A DNA stretch of 11,325 nucleotides from Thermoplasmata archaeon (GTDB lineage Archaea; Thermoplasmatota; Thermoplasmata; Thermoplasmatales; Thermoplasmataceae), in NCBI GenBank assembly GCA_021793945.1, contig JAJYRT010000051.1, positions 1 to 11,325 on the forward strand. Direction: 5' to 3'. Shown here piece by piece: positions 1 through 7,089 of the stretch. How positions within the stretch are numbered: the first letter of the stretch is position 1; each line of letters begins with the position of its first letter. Both the position numbers and the translations under genes were made by a program. The notes under the pieces are model-generated. The model did no database searches. It saw only the letters and a program-made list of their open reading frames with translations, and had not been told where the DNA came from.

Positions 1-621
1 ACGACGTGGATAATCAGCTTCACATTGCAATCCGTGTCATACAACTTTACGATTTGGGGTCCAGCGCTACTTGTATTCGTTCTCGGAATCAGTGCTCACC
101 AGGCAGCATACCTCTTTATATTCGTGTCATTGTCGGGACTCGCAGGAAGAGTACTGTTTGACGTGCTTCTAGATAAAATTGGCAGGAGATTTGCCGGCTT
201 CTTAACCAGCATGGGGGCGGTCATATTTCTGGTGCTGGGAGGAGTCCTTCATTCCTATCTGATAGGTGCAGTATCTTTGTTCTATATACTTGCACTAATA
301 AGCTATTTCTTCCTTGATGCAAACTGGCCTGTGCTGACAGTGGTAGGCTCTGAAGCTTGGCCACAGGAGGTAAGAGGAAGCGGTTGGGGTTCCGGGTATG
401 GATTTGGAGCTCTGGGAAAAATACTGGGTACTATAGTTCTTGCACTGCTCATCGGAGTCGGGCTTACCATCTCACCAAAACCATCGCTTGCAGGAGTGCT
501 TCCAGTGTTTATCTTTTTCGGGGTTATGATGTTCATTTCCTTCCTCGTGTTTCTGTTCATAGCACCGGAAGAAAAGGGTAAATCACTGGAAACTATAGAA
601 AAAGAACAGTTGGGAAAATAA
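1..621 (+). CDS. MFS transporter, C-terminal part (5' end outside window)
   Basis: The frame is open from base 1 to the TAA at 619-621, so the gene starts before the window and only about 206 C-terminal residues are visible. They form several hydrophobic membrane segments separated by short loops, as in the C-terminal six-helix half of a major facilitator transporter. The loop sequence GRVLFDVLLDKIGRR matches the conserved MFS loop motif (G-x3-D-x2-G-R-R) between helices 8 and 9, and the tail EEKGKSLETIE is typical of the sugar/organic-acid branch. It should import or export a small metabolite at the cytoplasmic membrane. Only 3 bp separate it from the following epimerase-like gene, so the two are probably cotranscribed, which suggests that the transporter handles the substrate of this cluster. 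The substrate cannot be read from the sequence. Confidence 0.85.
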   Translation, partial: TTWIISFTLQSVSYNFTIWGPALLVFVLGISAHQAAYLFIFVSLSGLAGRVLFDVLLDKIGRRFAGFLTSMGAVIFLVLGGVLHSYLIGAVSLFYILALISYFFLDANWPVLTVVGSEAWPQEVRGSGWGSGYGFGALGKILGTIVLALLIGVGLTISPKPSLAGVLPVFIFFGVMMFISFLVFLFIAPEEKGKSLETIEKEQLGK

Positions 622-624
622 TCA

Positions 625-1587
625 ATGACAACCCTCATCACTGGCGGGGGAGTGATAGGTTCTCACTCCGCCTCTCTTTTTCAAAACAATAATGAAGATT
701 TCATTATATTTGAATTCAATCCTCAATTTGAAGCGATCGGGGAGATAATTGCAGGTCCAAATGATCATGTGGTCAAGGGTAACGTGCTAGACCGGAACTT
801 ATTAACGGAAGTTATCAGGGAGCACGCCGTCACCAGAATAGTACATACAGTTGCAAATCCCCTTCTCAATGCCGGTGCACAGGACAACCCATATGAAGCT
901 ATAAATCTCAATATAATGGGCACAGCAAACGTATTGGAGATCTCCAGAAAGTTAGAAGTGGAAAGAGTTGTTTTCCTCAGTTCAGCAACACTTACGACCA
1001 ATCTCCAGCCTGCATCTGAGATAGGGAAAATGTCCGAGGACAACATTCCGCGTACCACAAATATATATTCCAGCACAAAACTTGCGTGTGAGAACCTCGG
1101 TTTAAACTACTCAAGTTTGTACGGCCTTGATTTCGTTGCACTCCGGCCAGTCGGAGTTTTCGGGCCTTGGACTGGTGCGGGAGGAGGTGGCAGATCCAAC
1201 ATGATGAAATCCCTAATAACAGATCTCGCTGAAGGAAAGGTGGCTTCCATAAGTCCATGGGTTGGCGAACTGGTATATGCAAAGGACGTTGCGCAATATG
1301 TTTATAGGGCAACTATGGTGAAGAACCTTAAGAGCAGAATTTATAATGTGGGGATGGGAAAGATATATACACCAGAGGAAATTATTTCAATAGTCAAAAA
1401 TCTGATACCTGGTGCTAAGATCAGGATAGAGACGGGCGGGAATATGTTGAAATTCAAGACATCGATTCAGGCAGATGCACCTCTTGACCTTAATAGGAGC
1501 GAGAAGGAACTTGGTTATCATCCGCAGTTTGAAATGCCTGCAGCTATTAGGGACTATTATGACTGGTACACTTCGGTTTTTAGATAG
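625..1587 (+). CDS. NAD-dependent epimerase/dehydratase (extended SDR)
   Basis: The 320-residue protein is a full-length extended short-chain dehydrogenase/reductase. Visible are an N-terminal Rossmann glycine motif TGGGVIG (residues 6-12), a second strand ending in an acidic residue (IIFEFN, E30) that favours NAD, the serine region FLSSAT (117-122), and the catalytic YSSTK (Y148, K152). The sequence RPVGVFGPW is also typical of UDP-sugar epimerase relatives. Family members oxidise, epimerise or dehydrate sugars or sugar acids; a dehydrogenase role fits a catabolic cluster, but that is inference. The glycine motif is one residue shorter than the usual TGGxGxIG. ATG at 625 lies 3 bp after the transporter stop, indicating an operon with it; no strong ribosome binding site is seen. 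The gene ends 3 bp from the oppositely oriented reductase gene. Confidence 0.85.
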   Translation: MTTLITGGGVIGSHSASLFQNNNEDFIIFEFNPQFEAIGEIIAGPNDHVVKGNVLDRNLLTEVIREHAVTRIVHTVANPLLNAGAQDNPYEAINLNIMGTANVLEISRKLEVERVVFLSSATLTTNLQPASEIGKMSEDNIPRTTNIYSSTKLACENLGLNYSSLYGLDFVALRPVGVFGPWTGAGGGGRSNMMKSLITDLAEGKVASISPWVGELVYAKDVAQYVYRATMVKNLKSRIYNVGMGKIYTPEEIISIVKNLIPGAKIRIETGGNMLKFKTSIQADAPLDLNRSEKELGYHPQFEMPAAIRDYYDWYTSVFR

Positions 1588-1590
1588 ACC

Positions 1591-2511
1591 TTACTGGGAA
1601 GAACTTTTCACGGACTTGAGTTCAAGAATGGCACAGGAAACATTGACAGTAGGGCAGTTCAGACCATTACTCTCGCATAATCTACCTAGATAATCGAACA
1701 GGAACTCGGATTCGTTACTTTTGTTGTTTATTATATCTTCAGCCATTAAAGATTTAAAATCATCCCTCATCCCGAGAAAATTATCTATGGCATAGTTTTT
1801 GCTTTCTGTCTCAAGACCAACCCCCATCTTCCCGGACAGCAAAAACGCTTCGTTGATTATATTGATAACAGAGGTCAAAGCGTACTTGTTTCCCTTAATT
1901 TCTTTTATGGATGCCGAAAGCACCGCAGTCATATTGCAGGCAAGGTTAAACAGAAACTTTTCCCAGACAGACTGAAATACGTTATGCTTTACATTCACCT
2001 TGAAGCCCGCTTTCTGAAGCAATTTCTTCAAATCATTAATTACACCAATGTTTGTTGGGAATTCGCTCCCAAGAGTTATGGTCGGTTCCTGACTGATGTA
2101 GATTATGTTTCCCTCATTATCACGCCTTGTCTCCATAGAGGCCGACCCTCCAATCAAATTCTGTACCCCCACCAGCGGTATCAGATAGTCAAGATGCCTT
2201 ATCCCATTCAATAGTGATACAAACCTGGAACCAGTCTTTCCCAGCCTTCCCAATGATTCATTTAAAGACTCCAAATCGCTATTTCTAACAGAGATGAAGA
2301 CCACATCGAAACGATCATTATCAGTGATTGACGAAATAGTGTTTATCTTGATATTGGTCGCCTTATTATCTTGGATTACTGTAATTCCCTTCTTGTCGAT
2401 TTCATTTTTTCTACATTCTCTGACTAAAAAAAACACATCTTGACCGGATTTCAGCAATTTAAAACCTAGAAAACCACCAACTGATCCAATTCCAATAATA
2501 AGTATTTTCAT
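1591..2511 (-). CDS. 2-dehydropantoate 2-reductase-like (ApbA/PanE family) oxidoreductase
   Basis: The 306-residue protein has the family's usual length and two-domain order. The N-terminal Rossmann domain starts with GIGSVGGFLG (residues 7-16). The motif LLNG (100-103) follows, then the substrate-domain motif WEKFLFNLACN with K185, which matches the catalytic lysine of PanE, and N189/N193. E268 in NESEF matches the conserved glutamate of PanE. The founding reaction is NADPH-dependent reduction of ketopantoate to pantoate, but many paralogues reduce or oxidise other 2-keto/2-hydroxy acids. Placement in a catabolic cluster, divergent from the cyclase-UxaA operon and sharing its promoter region, suggests such an alternative role; a true pantoate/CoA role cannot be excluded. 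The ATG at 2511 has no Shine-Dalgarno site and a TATA-like element lies about 27 bp upstream, consistent with a leaderless mRNA. Confidence 0.82.
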   Translation of the reverse strand: MKILIIGIGSVGGFLGFKLLKSGQDVFFLVRECRKNEIDKKGITVIQDNKATNIKINTISSITDNDRFDVVFISVRNSDLESLNESLGRLGKTGSRFVSLLNGIRHLDYLIPLVGVQNLIGGSASMETRRDNEGNIIYISQEPTITLGSEFPTNIGVINDLKKLLQKAGFKVNVKHNVFQSVWEKFLFNLACNMTAVLSASIKEIKGNKYALTSVINIINEAFLLSGKMGVGLETESKNYAIDNFLGMRDDFKSLMAEDIINNKSNESEFLFDYLGRLCESNGLNCPTVNVSCAILELKSVKSSSQ

Positions 2512-2533
2512 AAGAAGGTATATGTTATATTAC

Positions 2534-2543
2534 TAAAATATAT
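2534..2543 (-). promoter_or_regulatory. TATA-like box of the reductase gene
   Basis: Read on the minus strand the sequence is ATATATTTTA. Its centre is about 27 bp before the ATG at 2511, the distance expected if transcription starts at or next to the start codon. No Shine-Dalgarno sequence lies between, which agrees with a leaderless transcript. Confidence 0.5.
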
Positions 2544-2562
2544 CCTATTATGTATACATATG
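2543..2562. promoter_or_regulatory. Candidate operator, ATGTATACAT palindrome (site 1)
   Basis: A perfect 10-bp palindrome ATGTATACAT lies at 2550-2559 in the 173-bp divergent promoter region, just upstream of the reductase TATA box. The extended string TCCTATTATGTATACATATG resembles the sites at 8359-8377 and 9169-9188 (CCTA, a few bases, then GTATACA). The core GTATAC is shared with the E. coli UxuR/ExuR operator. Assignment to the local GntR/FCD regulator is inference; the site could also act as a TATA element. Confidence 0.5.
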
Positions 2563-2615
2563 TGAATGGAAGTAAAACATTATCCAGAACATTTGAAAAA
2601 AAATTTAAGAATTTC

Positions 2616-2623
2616 GGTATACA
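2616..2623. promoter_or_regulatory. Candidate operator, GGTATACA (site 2)
   Basis: GGTATACA contains the same GTATAC core and sits about 14 bp upstream of the TATA-like box of the cyclase operon, a suitable place to affect TBP/TFB binding. The flanks match the other sites less well. It could instead be an upstream TATA element. Confidence 0.35.
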
Positions 2624-2635
2624 AAAGAACAAATG

Positions 2636-2645
2636 CTTTTATATC
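2636..2645 (+). promoter_or_regulatory. TATA-like box of the cyclase-UxaA-ADH operon
   Basis: The sequence CTTTTATATC is a good archaeal TATA candidate. Initiation about 25 bp downstream would fall near 2665-2670 and leave a leader of roughly 15-20 nt that contains AGGTG (2675-2679), a Shine-Dalgarno match 5 nt before the ATG at 2685. Confidence 0.5.
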
Positions 2646-2684
2646 AATTAATTATTCTTACTCAATATTAGAGTAGGTGTTTGT

Positions 2685-3347
2685 ATGAATAAACTGATTG
2701 ATCTAAGCCATAATTTTGAAAAGAACATGCCAGTGCCAGACTGGCCTGGAGAGAACAGACAGGAATTTGATTTAATAGAATACACGGTGACTGTCAACAG
2801 CGGTACGCAGAACAATCTTAGAATGAATTTGCATTGCGGAACCCATATAGACGCACCTTATCATTATTGGAAGCCGGGCATATCCGTTGAAAAACTGCCT
2901 CTAGAAGACATGATGGGAAGCTGCTACACCATAGACGTTCATAAGAATCCCTTGGAGGCGGTCACCGCAATGGATCTAGAGCCTGCTGTAGGTAAGGTTT
3001 CAAAAGGAGAAATGCTGTTTATTAATACCGGGTGGTATAAGAAATGGCCAACAAAAGAATATGAGACCTCATATCCCTATCTTTCACTTGAAGCAGGCAA
3101 ACTTATAACCAAGATGGGAGTTTCGGTGCTTGGTCTAGATACGCCTGGTCCAGACGCCCCGATAAGGAGTGGCAAGAGACACGGAGACCCGTTGCATCTG
3201 GAATTGCTATCTAAGGGGGTTCCCATAATAGAAAATCTTGACAATCTAAACCCTCTAAATGGAAAGAAGGTCGTTGTATATGCTTTCCCCATCAAAATTG
3301 CTGGCTCAAGCGGGGCACCATCAAGAGTGGTAGCTTCTATTATTTAA
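2685..3347 (+). CDS. Metal-dependent cyclase / kynurenine-formamidase-like hydrolase
   Basis: The 220-residue protein belongs to the cyclase family (Pfam Cyclase; includes KynB and isatin hydrolase). Its signature HCGTHIDAPYH at residues 50-60 gives the metal-binding pattern H-x-G-T-H-x-D-x-P-x-H, with H50, H54, D56 and H60 as likely ligands. LIDLSHNFEKNMPVPDWPG at the start is the typical N-terminus. Family members hydrolyse amides, lactams or lactones with a divalent metal, so a lactone or amide opening step is plausible here, but the substrate is unknown. It is the first gene of a four-gene operon. The start is supported by AGGTG at 2675-2679. The next gene begins 15 bp after its stop. Confidence 0.85.
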   Translation: MNKLIDLSHNFEKNMPVPDWPGENRQEFDLIEYTVTVNSGTQNNLRMNLHCGTHIDAPYHYWKPGISVEKLPLEDMMGSCYTIDVHKNPLEAVTAMDLEPAVGKVSKGEMLFINTGWYKKWPTKEYETSYPYLSLEAGKLITKMGVSVLGLDTPGPDAPIRSGKRHGDPLHLELLSKGVPIIENLDNLNPLNGKKVVVYAFPIKIAGSSGAPSRVVASII

Positions 3348-3362
3348 TCGGGCAGTGATTGA

Positions 3363-3638
3363 TTGGAACATAATGCTATTCTGCTGTCAAAAAAGGACAA
3401 TGTTGCCGTTGCCATAACCAATTTACACAAAGGTGACATTATACAAGTTGATGGTACTAATATAACAATCGGGGAAGATGTTGATTTTGGTCACAAGATT
3501 GCACTAAATAACATAAAATTGGGGCAAGAGATAATAAAATATGGTGAGGTTATAGGTCTAGCTACGCAGGGCATTCCTGCTGGACACCTCGTGCATATTC
3601 ATAATGTAAAGTCGTTGAGGGCGAGTAAAAATGATTGA
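3363..3638 (+). CDS. UxaA-type dehydratase/lyase small subunit (SAF domain)
   Basis: The 91-residue protein is a stand-alone SAF domain closely matching the N-terminus of altronate dehydratase (E. coli UxaA) and the SuyA subunit of sulfolactate sulfo-lyase. Visible family strings are DNVAVA near the start, GHKIAL in the middle, IIKYGEVIGLAT and the final HIHNV. In E. coli UxaA this domain is fused to the catalytic part; here the two are separate genes overlapping by 8 bp, as in SuyAB-type systems. The protein should form a complex with the next gene product. A stop codon at 3360-3362 lies directly before it, so TTG at 3363 is the only reasonable start; GTGA at 3355-3358 is a weak ribosome binding site, and translation may be coupled to the cyclase gene. 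Confidence 0.85.
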   Translation: MEHNAILLSKKDNVAVAITNLHKGDIIQVDGTNITIGEDVDFGHKIALNNIKLGQEIIKYGEVIGLATQGIPAGHLVHIHNVKSLRASKND

Positions 3639-4779
3639 AGTAAATGGATACTGGAACTCAGATAAACAAGCAGCACCGAGAAATCATACTCTGATATTGT
3701 CGCTGAACTCATTTTGTAATAACGCAGCAAGATCCATACACAACATAGTCTCTCCGACTGTATTAATATCACATCCTCACGGAAGAAACGAGATCGGGAT
3801 CAACAAGGAAAGGCTTTGGAAATCACTACTTGGAAACGCACTAAATCCCAATGTTTTTTCCGTTTTGGTAGTAGGATACGAAGAGAAGACCACGGGGGCA
3901 TTTGTCGAAGAACTAAGAAAGAGATCCAAGAAAACGGTGGATAGCGTACTGGTACTCAACGGTGGTACGTTGAATGCCATTCACGAGGGCTCCAGTAAAG
4001 CAGTCAATCTTGTACAGGAAAGTTCTGAATATCAGAGGGAACCCATCCCGATATCAGAATTCAGCTTTGGACTCAAATGTGGCAGCAGTGATGCGACCTC
4101 GGGCATCGCCTCAAATCCAGCGCTTGGAAAGGCCGTAGATAGAGTGATATCCCTAAACGGTACAGCCATTTTCTCTGAAACCACCGAGATAATAGGTGCG
4201 GAACACATCCTCGCAAAGAGAGGAATAGACCGTAATGTTTCCAGAGCAATCATGGAAGTGGCAAAGAGAAATGAGGATCTTGCAATCTCTCTTGGCGTTG
4301 ATCTCATAGGGACTAACCCTGTTCCTGATAACATTAAGGGAGGTATAAGCACAATAGAGGAAAAGTCCATAGCGTCAATAATGAAATCAGGAACTTCTCC
4401 AATAAAAGGGGTTCTTGATTATGCCACACCGCCCACGGACAGAGGCCTTTATTTCATGGATTCGCCGTCTGCGGCTACAGAAGTCATTACTGCCCTTACT
4501 GCTGCAGGTGCATCTGTTATCCTGTTCACTACAGGATCGGGGAACCCTGTGGGATCGCCGGTAGCTCCTGTCATGAAGATTACAGGCAATCCTAATTCCA
4601 TCATAACAATGAAAGATCATATTGACGTGGATGTCAGTGAGATCATTAGCAAAGCAAAATCTATAGATTTCGGCGGTGAGAAGATATTCGAAGCTTTGTC
4701 GAAAGTGCTTTCTGGCAAACTTACGAGATCTGAAATATTACATCATGACGAATTTTCGCCCATACCGGTGGGACTATGA
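3631..4779 (+). CDS. UxaA-family dehydratase/lyase large (catalytic) subunit
   Basis: The 382-residue protein is the catalytic part of the UxaA family (altronate dehydratase, galactarate dehydratase, sulfolactate sulfo-lyase SuyB). Strong family strings are LKCGSSDATSGIASNPALG, FSETTEIIGAEHIL, GGISTIEEKS, GLYFMDSPS and FTTGSGNPVGSPV. Members use a metal to eliminate water or sulfite from 2-hydroxy acids. Retained cysteines include C29 (SFCNNAARSI) and the one in LKCG. Two positions that carry cysteine in E. coli UxaA are changed: the HTYGC-type motif reads HPHGRNEIG, and GLGCE reads VGYEEK. The active site therefore differs and the substrate may be unusual. It overlaps the SAF subunit gene by 8 bp and the alcohol dehydrogenase gene by 4 bp (ATGA), so the operon is translationally coupled. 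Confidence 0.85.
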   Translation: MIEVNGYWNSDKQAAPRNHTLILSLNSFCNNAARSIHNIVSPTVLISHPHGRNEIGINKERLWKSLLGNALNPNVFSVLVVGYEEKTTGAFVEELRKRSKKTVDSVLVLNGGTLNAIHEGSSKAVNLVQESSEYQREPIPISEFSFGLKCGSSDATSGIASNPALGKAVDRVISLNGTAIFSETTEIIGAEHILAKRGIDRNVSRAIMEVAKRNEDLAISLGVDLIGTNPVPDNIKGGISTIEEKSIASIMKSGTSPIKGVLDYATPPTDRGLYFMDSPSAATEVITALTAAGASVILFTTGSGNPVGSPVAPVMKITGNPNSIITMKDHIDVDVSEIISKAKSIDFGGEKIFEALSKVLSGKLTRSEILHHDEFSPIPVGL

Positions 4780-5807
4780 CGATCAATCATTACATGGCCA
4801 TAGTCGAATACGGAAAAAAACTTGTAGCAATGTCTTCAGAAATGAAACCGCTACAACGCGACTATGCAAGAGTGAAGATAAGAGCAAACGGCGTTTGTGC
4901 AACTGACGTTAAACTGGTGGACGGAGTTGGTTTTCACCCCGAATTGCCTTTCATTCCAGGGCATGAGCCAGCAGGTCAGGTCGAGGAGGTAAATTCAGAT
5001 TCACAGAAATACAAGGATTACGTTGGTAAACGATTTGTTATGCACCCGCACATCACCTGCGGAGAGTGTGAAAATTGCCTATCTGGCAGGGAAAATGTGT
5101 GCCTTGCTGTGAAGGGTAGCATGGGTATTTCCATCAATGGCGCGTTCTCAGAATATGTTGACGTTCCATTAAGAAATCTTATACCTGTACCTGACAATAT
5201 GGATTTTCCTTTTGCAGCCCTAGCAGGAGGGGTAGTAGCTGTACCACTCCTTGCTATAAGGAACCTCGGGGATTTGATAAATAGGGATGTGGTTGTGATC
5301 GGTACAGGTGGATTGGCTATGGTTGCTATCCAGATACTTAAGAGTGCTGGATCTAACGTCATTGTTGTCGGCAGGAAGGACGAAAAACTTCAACTGGCGA
5401 GCAGTTTGGGAGCTGCATTTACAGTCAACAGCATACAGACAGATTACGTGAAGGAGATCAAGGAATATACCCATGGTATTGGTGCGGATTATGTGGTAGA
5501 TCTTGCAGGGGACCCCCAGGAAGTTCCAGTTGCTATAAATTCACTCAAGAGGGGTGGTACACTCTCAGTGGTTGGCTACTCTTCGTCAACAATTAGCCTC
5601 GATTATAAAAAAATAGCTCTGGATGCCATTAAAATTCAAGGATCGAGATCATACACAAGGAATGACTTAAGGATTTCCGTCGATCTCATAAAAAACCGCG
5701 TAGTGAAGCCCATTATATCACACAAACTCCCTCTGGAATCAGCGAATGAGGCAATATCTTTAGTCAGAAGCGGTACTTCGATGGGTAGAGTTATTTTGGA
5801 GTTTTGA
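4776..5807 (+). CDS. Zinc-dependent alcohol dehydrogenase (MDR superfamily)
   Basis: The 343-residue medium-chain dehydrogenase has catalytic zinc ligands C41 (VCATD) and H63-E64 (GHEPAG), and a structural zinc lobe C95, C98, C101 and C109 (CGECENCLSGRENVC). The cofactor domain has GTGGLA at 176-181, and the second strand ends VVGRKDEK. The absence of an acidic residue there, with arginine present, hints at NADP rather than NAD. I do not see the usual third Cys/Asp zinc ligand near residue 150 (ALAGGVVAVP). It likely oxidises a hydroxyl group of the pathway intermediate. The ATG at 4776 overlaps the previous stop (ATGA) and is preceded by GGTG at 4767-4770, 5 nt away; an in-frame ATG at 4794 is a weaker alternative. 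It is the last gene of the operon. Confidence 0.87.
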   Translation: MTINHYMAIVEYGKKLVAMSSEMKPLQRDYARVKIRANGVCATDVKLVDGVGFHPELPFIPGHEPAGQVEEVNSDSQKYKDYVGKRFVMHPHITCGECENCLSGRENVCLAVKGSMGISINGAFSEYVDVPLRNLIPVPDNMDFPFAALAGGVVAVPLLAIRNLGDLINRDVVVIGTGGLAMVAIQILKSAGSNVIVVGRKDEKLQLASSLGAAFTVNSIQTDYVKEIKEYTHGIGADYVVDLAGDPQEVPVAINSLKRGGTLSVVGYSSSTISLDYKKIALDAIKIQGSRSYTRNDLRISVDLIKNRVVKPIISHKLPLESANEAISLVRSGTSMGRVILEF

Positions 5808-5890
5808 ACCCGACTTCTCCTGTGTATAACACTACAAAATTCCGGAACCACGCGTTTTACGGGTTTTTCCATATATTCTGGTACGCCATT

Positions 5891-5906
5891 GTAGTAATAA
5901 TACTAC
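5891..5906. repeat. Inverted repeat GTAGTA-4-TACTAC upstream of the regulator
   Basis: Two perfect 6-bp arms are separated by ATAA in the 296-bp gap between the alcohol dehydrogenase and regulator genes. There is no T-run directly after it. It contains TAGTAAT (5892-5898), which recurs in the inverted repeat at 6015-6037, so the pair may be protein binding sites. Confidence 0.35.
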
Positions 5907-6014
5907 TACGATTCTACTGTGCCACAACTTCACTTTATCCCAGAGAATACTGACTCTTTTGAAACGTGTAGTGATATGATGGAGCAAAGATAGGTTTGAA
6001 GTCTTTTTACCTTC

Positions 6015-6037
6015 ATTACTATCAGGGTCATAGTAAT
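6015..6037. promoter_or_regulatory. Inverted repeat ATTACTAT-7-ATAGTAAT before the regulator promoter
   Basis: Perfect 8-bp arms flank the 7-nt spacer CAGGGTC. It lies about 35 bp upstream of the regulator's TATA-like box. A dyad of this size with a short spacer suits a dimeric winged-helix repressor or activator. It differs from the GTATAC sites elsewhere in the cluster, so either the regulator binds a second motif here or another protein acts. Confidence 0.4.
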
Positions 6038-6071
6038 TCTGCAACAAAATTTTTTCAAATTCAAACAATAA

Positions 6072-6080
6072 CTTAATTTT
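6072..6080 (+). promoter_or_regulatory. TATA-like box of the GntR regulator gene
   Basis: CTTAATTTT is centred about 28 bp before the ATG at 6104, and no Shine-Dalgarno sequence precedes that ATG. Both facts fit a leaderless transcript beginning at the start codon. Confidence 0.45.
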
Positions 6081-6103
6081 AGGAATAATAATCAGCACTC
6101 ATC

Positions 6104-6766
6104 ATGGCAGAAAACACCAACCTTTCGAGGATAGCGTATGACCAGATTTTGAATAGTATTATCGTGGGGAATATAAAATTGGGGTCCCCAGTTTCGCAAA
6201 ATGCATTTTCAAAAATTCTTCCAATGAGCAGGACTCCAATTAGAGAAGCGCTCTTTGCTCTTGAGCATCAGGGTCTGCTAACCAAGGATGGAAATAAGTA
6301 CTCTGTATCTTTCATTTCAAAAGAGGACATCATTCAGCTTTACGAGGTAAGAAAGATTTTGGAAGGAAATGCTGCTAAGCTGTGTGCCGAAAAAATCAAT
6401 TCAAACCAGAAAAAATCACTATCCTTCCTGATGAAAACAATGAAGATGAAATCAGAATTCAAGGATGCCACTCCTGAGGAGATTGCAAATCTTAATGGAC
6501 ATCTGCACGAAATGATAGCGGACATCGCAGGAAATGAGTATCTTAAAAAGTTCTTAGCCGAAACTTTGTTACATCTCAAGATTGTCAGGATAAGCCTTCT
6601 TGTCTCCGTTGAAAGAAGATCCGATGAGTTCAAGGATCATCAGCAGGTCATCGAAGCGATTCTCAACAGTGATCCCAGGACAGCAAAAGAGGCCATGGAA
6701 AGACACTTGGATGCTGTTCTGGATTTTGCAAAAAAAACCGCTTTTAAGAAACTTTATGTGGAATAA
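6104..6766 (+). CDS. GntR-family transcriptional regulator, FCD (FadR-like) subfamily
   Basis: The 220-residue protein has an N-terminal winged helix-turn-helix (residues about 7-70) with the family string MSRTPIREALFALEHQGLL (41-59), and a C-terminal all-helical FCD ligand-binding domain. FCD metal ligands are visible as H135 (HLHEMIADIAGN), H179 (DEFKDHQQVIEAI) and H201 (AMERHLDAV); the usual aspartate four residues before the first histidine appears to be N131. FCD domains usually sense organic acids, and the UxuR/ExuR members sense hexuronate-type compounds, which fits the UxaA-like enzyme next door. It probably controls this cluster through the GTATAC palindromes. GntR regulators of this type are mainly bacterial, so transfer from bacteria is plausible. 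It has its own promoter, and its stop lies 26 bp from the stop of the facing gene. Confidence 0.9.
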   Translation: MAENTNLSRIAYDQILNSIIVGNIKLGSPVSQNAFSKILPMSRTPIREALFALEHQGLLTKDGNKYSVSFISKEDIIQLYEVRKILEGNAAKLCAEKINSNQKKSLSFLMKTMKMKSEFKDATPEEIANLNGHLHEMIADIAGNEYLKKFLAETLLHLKIVRISLLVSVERRSDEFKDHQQVIEAILNSDPRTAKEAMERHLDAVLDFAKKTAFKKLYVE

Positions 6767-6793
6767 AAATATAAAAACGGTTCACTGGGAACC
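6767..6793. terminator. Shared terminator hairpin between convergent genes
   Basis: GGTTC (6779-6783) and GAACC (6789-6793) form a perfect 5-bp stem with loop ACTGG in the gap between two gene ends. On the minus strand it is followed by GTTTTTATATTTT, a T-rich tract of the kind used in archaeal termination; on the plus strand it is followed by TAATCTTTT. It may stop both transcripts. Confidence 0.5.
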
Positions 6794-7083
6794 TAATCTT
6801 TTGGAATAATTGGAGGTTTGACGAATCCGTTCCAGAATATACTCCAGCCTTTCAGTACAAATGTGGTTAGACCGTTGCTGAAATAAGGGTCAGATGATGC
6901 CAGTGCTTTTGCCTCTTCAACGGTTGCTGCTTCCCACACCAAGAACGAACCGGTGTTGTCGACCATGCGCCCTGCCAGTTTTAGTTTGCCGGAATTCAGC
7001 ATCTTCAACAGGTATTCCCTGTGTACTTTCTTCATTTCGTCAGACGGACTCTTTACAAACGATGTTGTTTCCACTACATACAT
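6793..7083 (-). CDS. YciI-like (YCII domain) protein
   Basis: The 96-residue protein fits the YciI family of small ferredoxin-like alpha-beta barrel proteins. Visible features are the helix around H21 (KKVHREYLLKMLNSGKL), the strand LAGRMVDNTGSFLVWEA, and the conserved EEAKALASSDPYF with D65-P66; the H21/D65 pair matches the conserved His-Asp of the family. Relatives include muconolactone-isomerase-like and dehydrochlorinase enzymes, but most have no known substrate. It starts 6 bp after the stop of the DRE-TIM gene and has GTGA shortly upstream as a likely ribosome binding site, so it is the second gene of that operon. A small isomerase or lactone-handling role in the pathway is a guess from context. 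Confidence 0.75.
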   Translation of the reverse strand: MYVVETTSFVKSPSDEMKKVHREYLLKMLNSGKLKLAGRMVDNTGSFLVWEAATVEEAKALASSDPYFSNGLTTFVLKGWSIFWNGFVKPPIIPKD

Positions 7084-7089
7084 ATTTTA

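Noticed and set aside
5822..5832. GTGTATAACAC dyad after the alcohol dehydrogenase gene as another operator copy
   Set aside because: It lacks the GTATAC core of the other sites and lies just behind a stop codon, far from a promoter; 4-bp arms are common by chance.
5832..6098. Minus-strand open frame of 88 codons between the dehydrogenase and regulator genes
   Set aside because: Low-complexity translation, no family features, and it covers the inverted repeats and regulator promoter.
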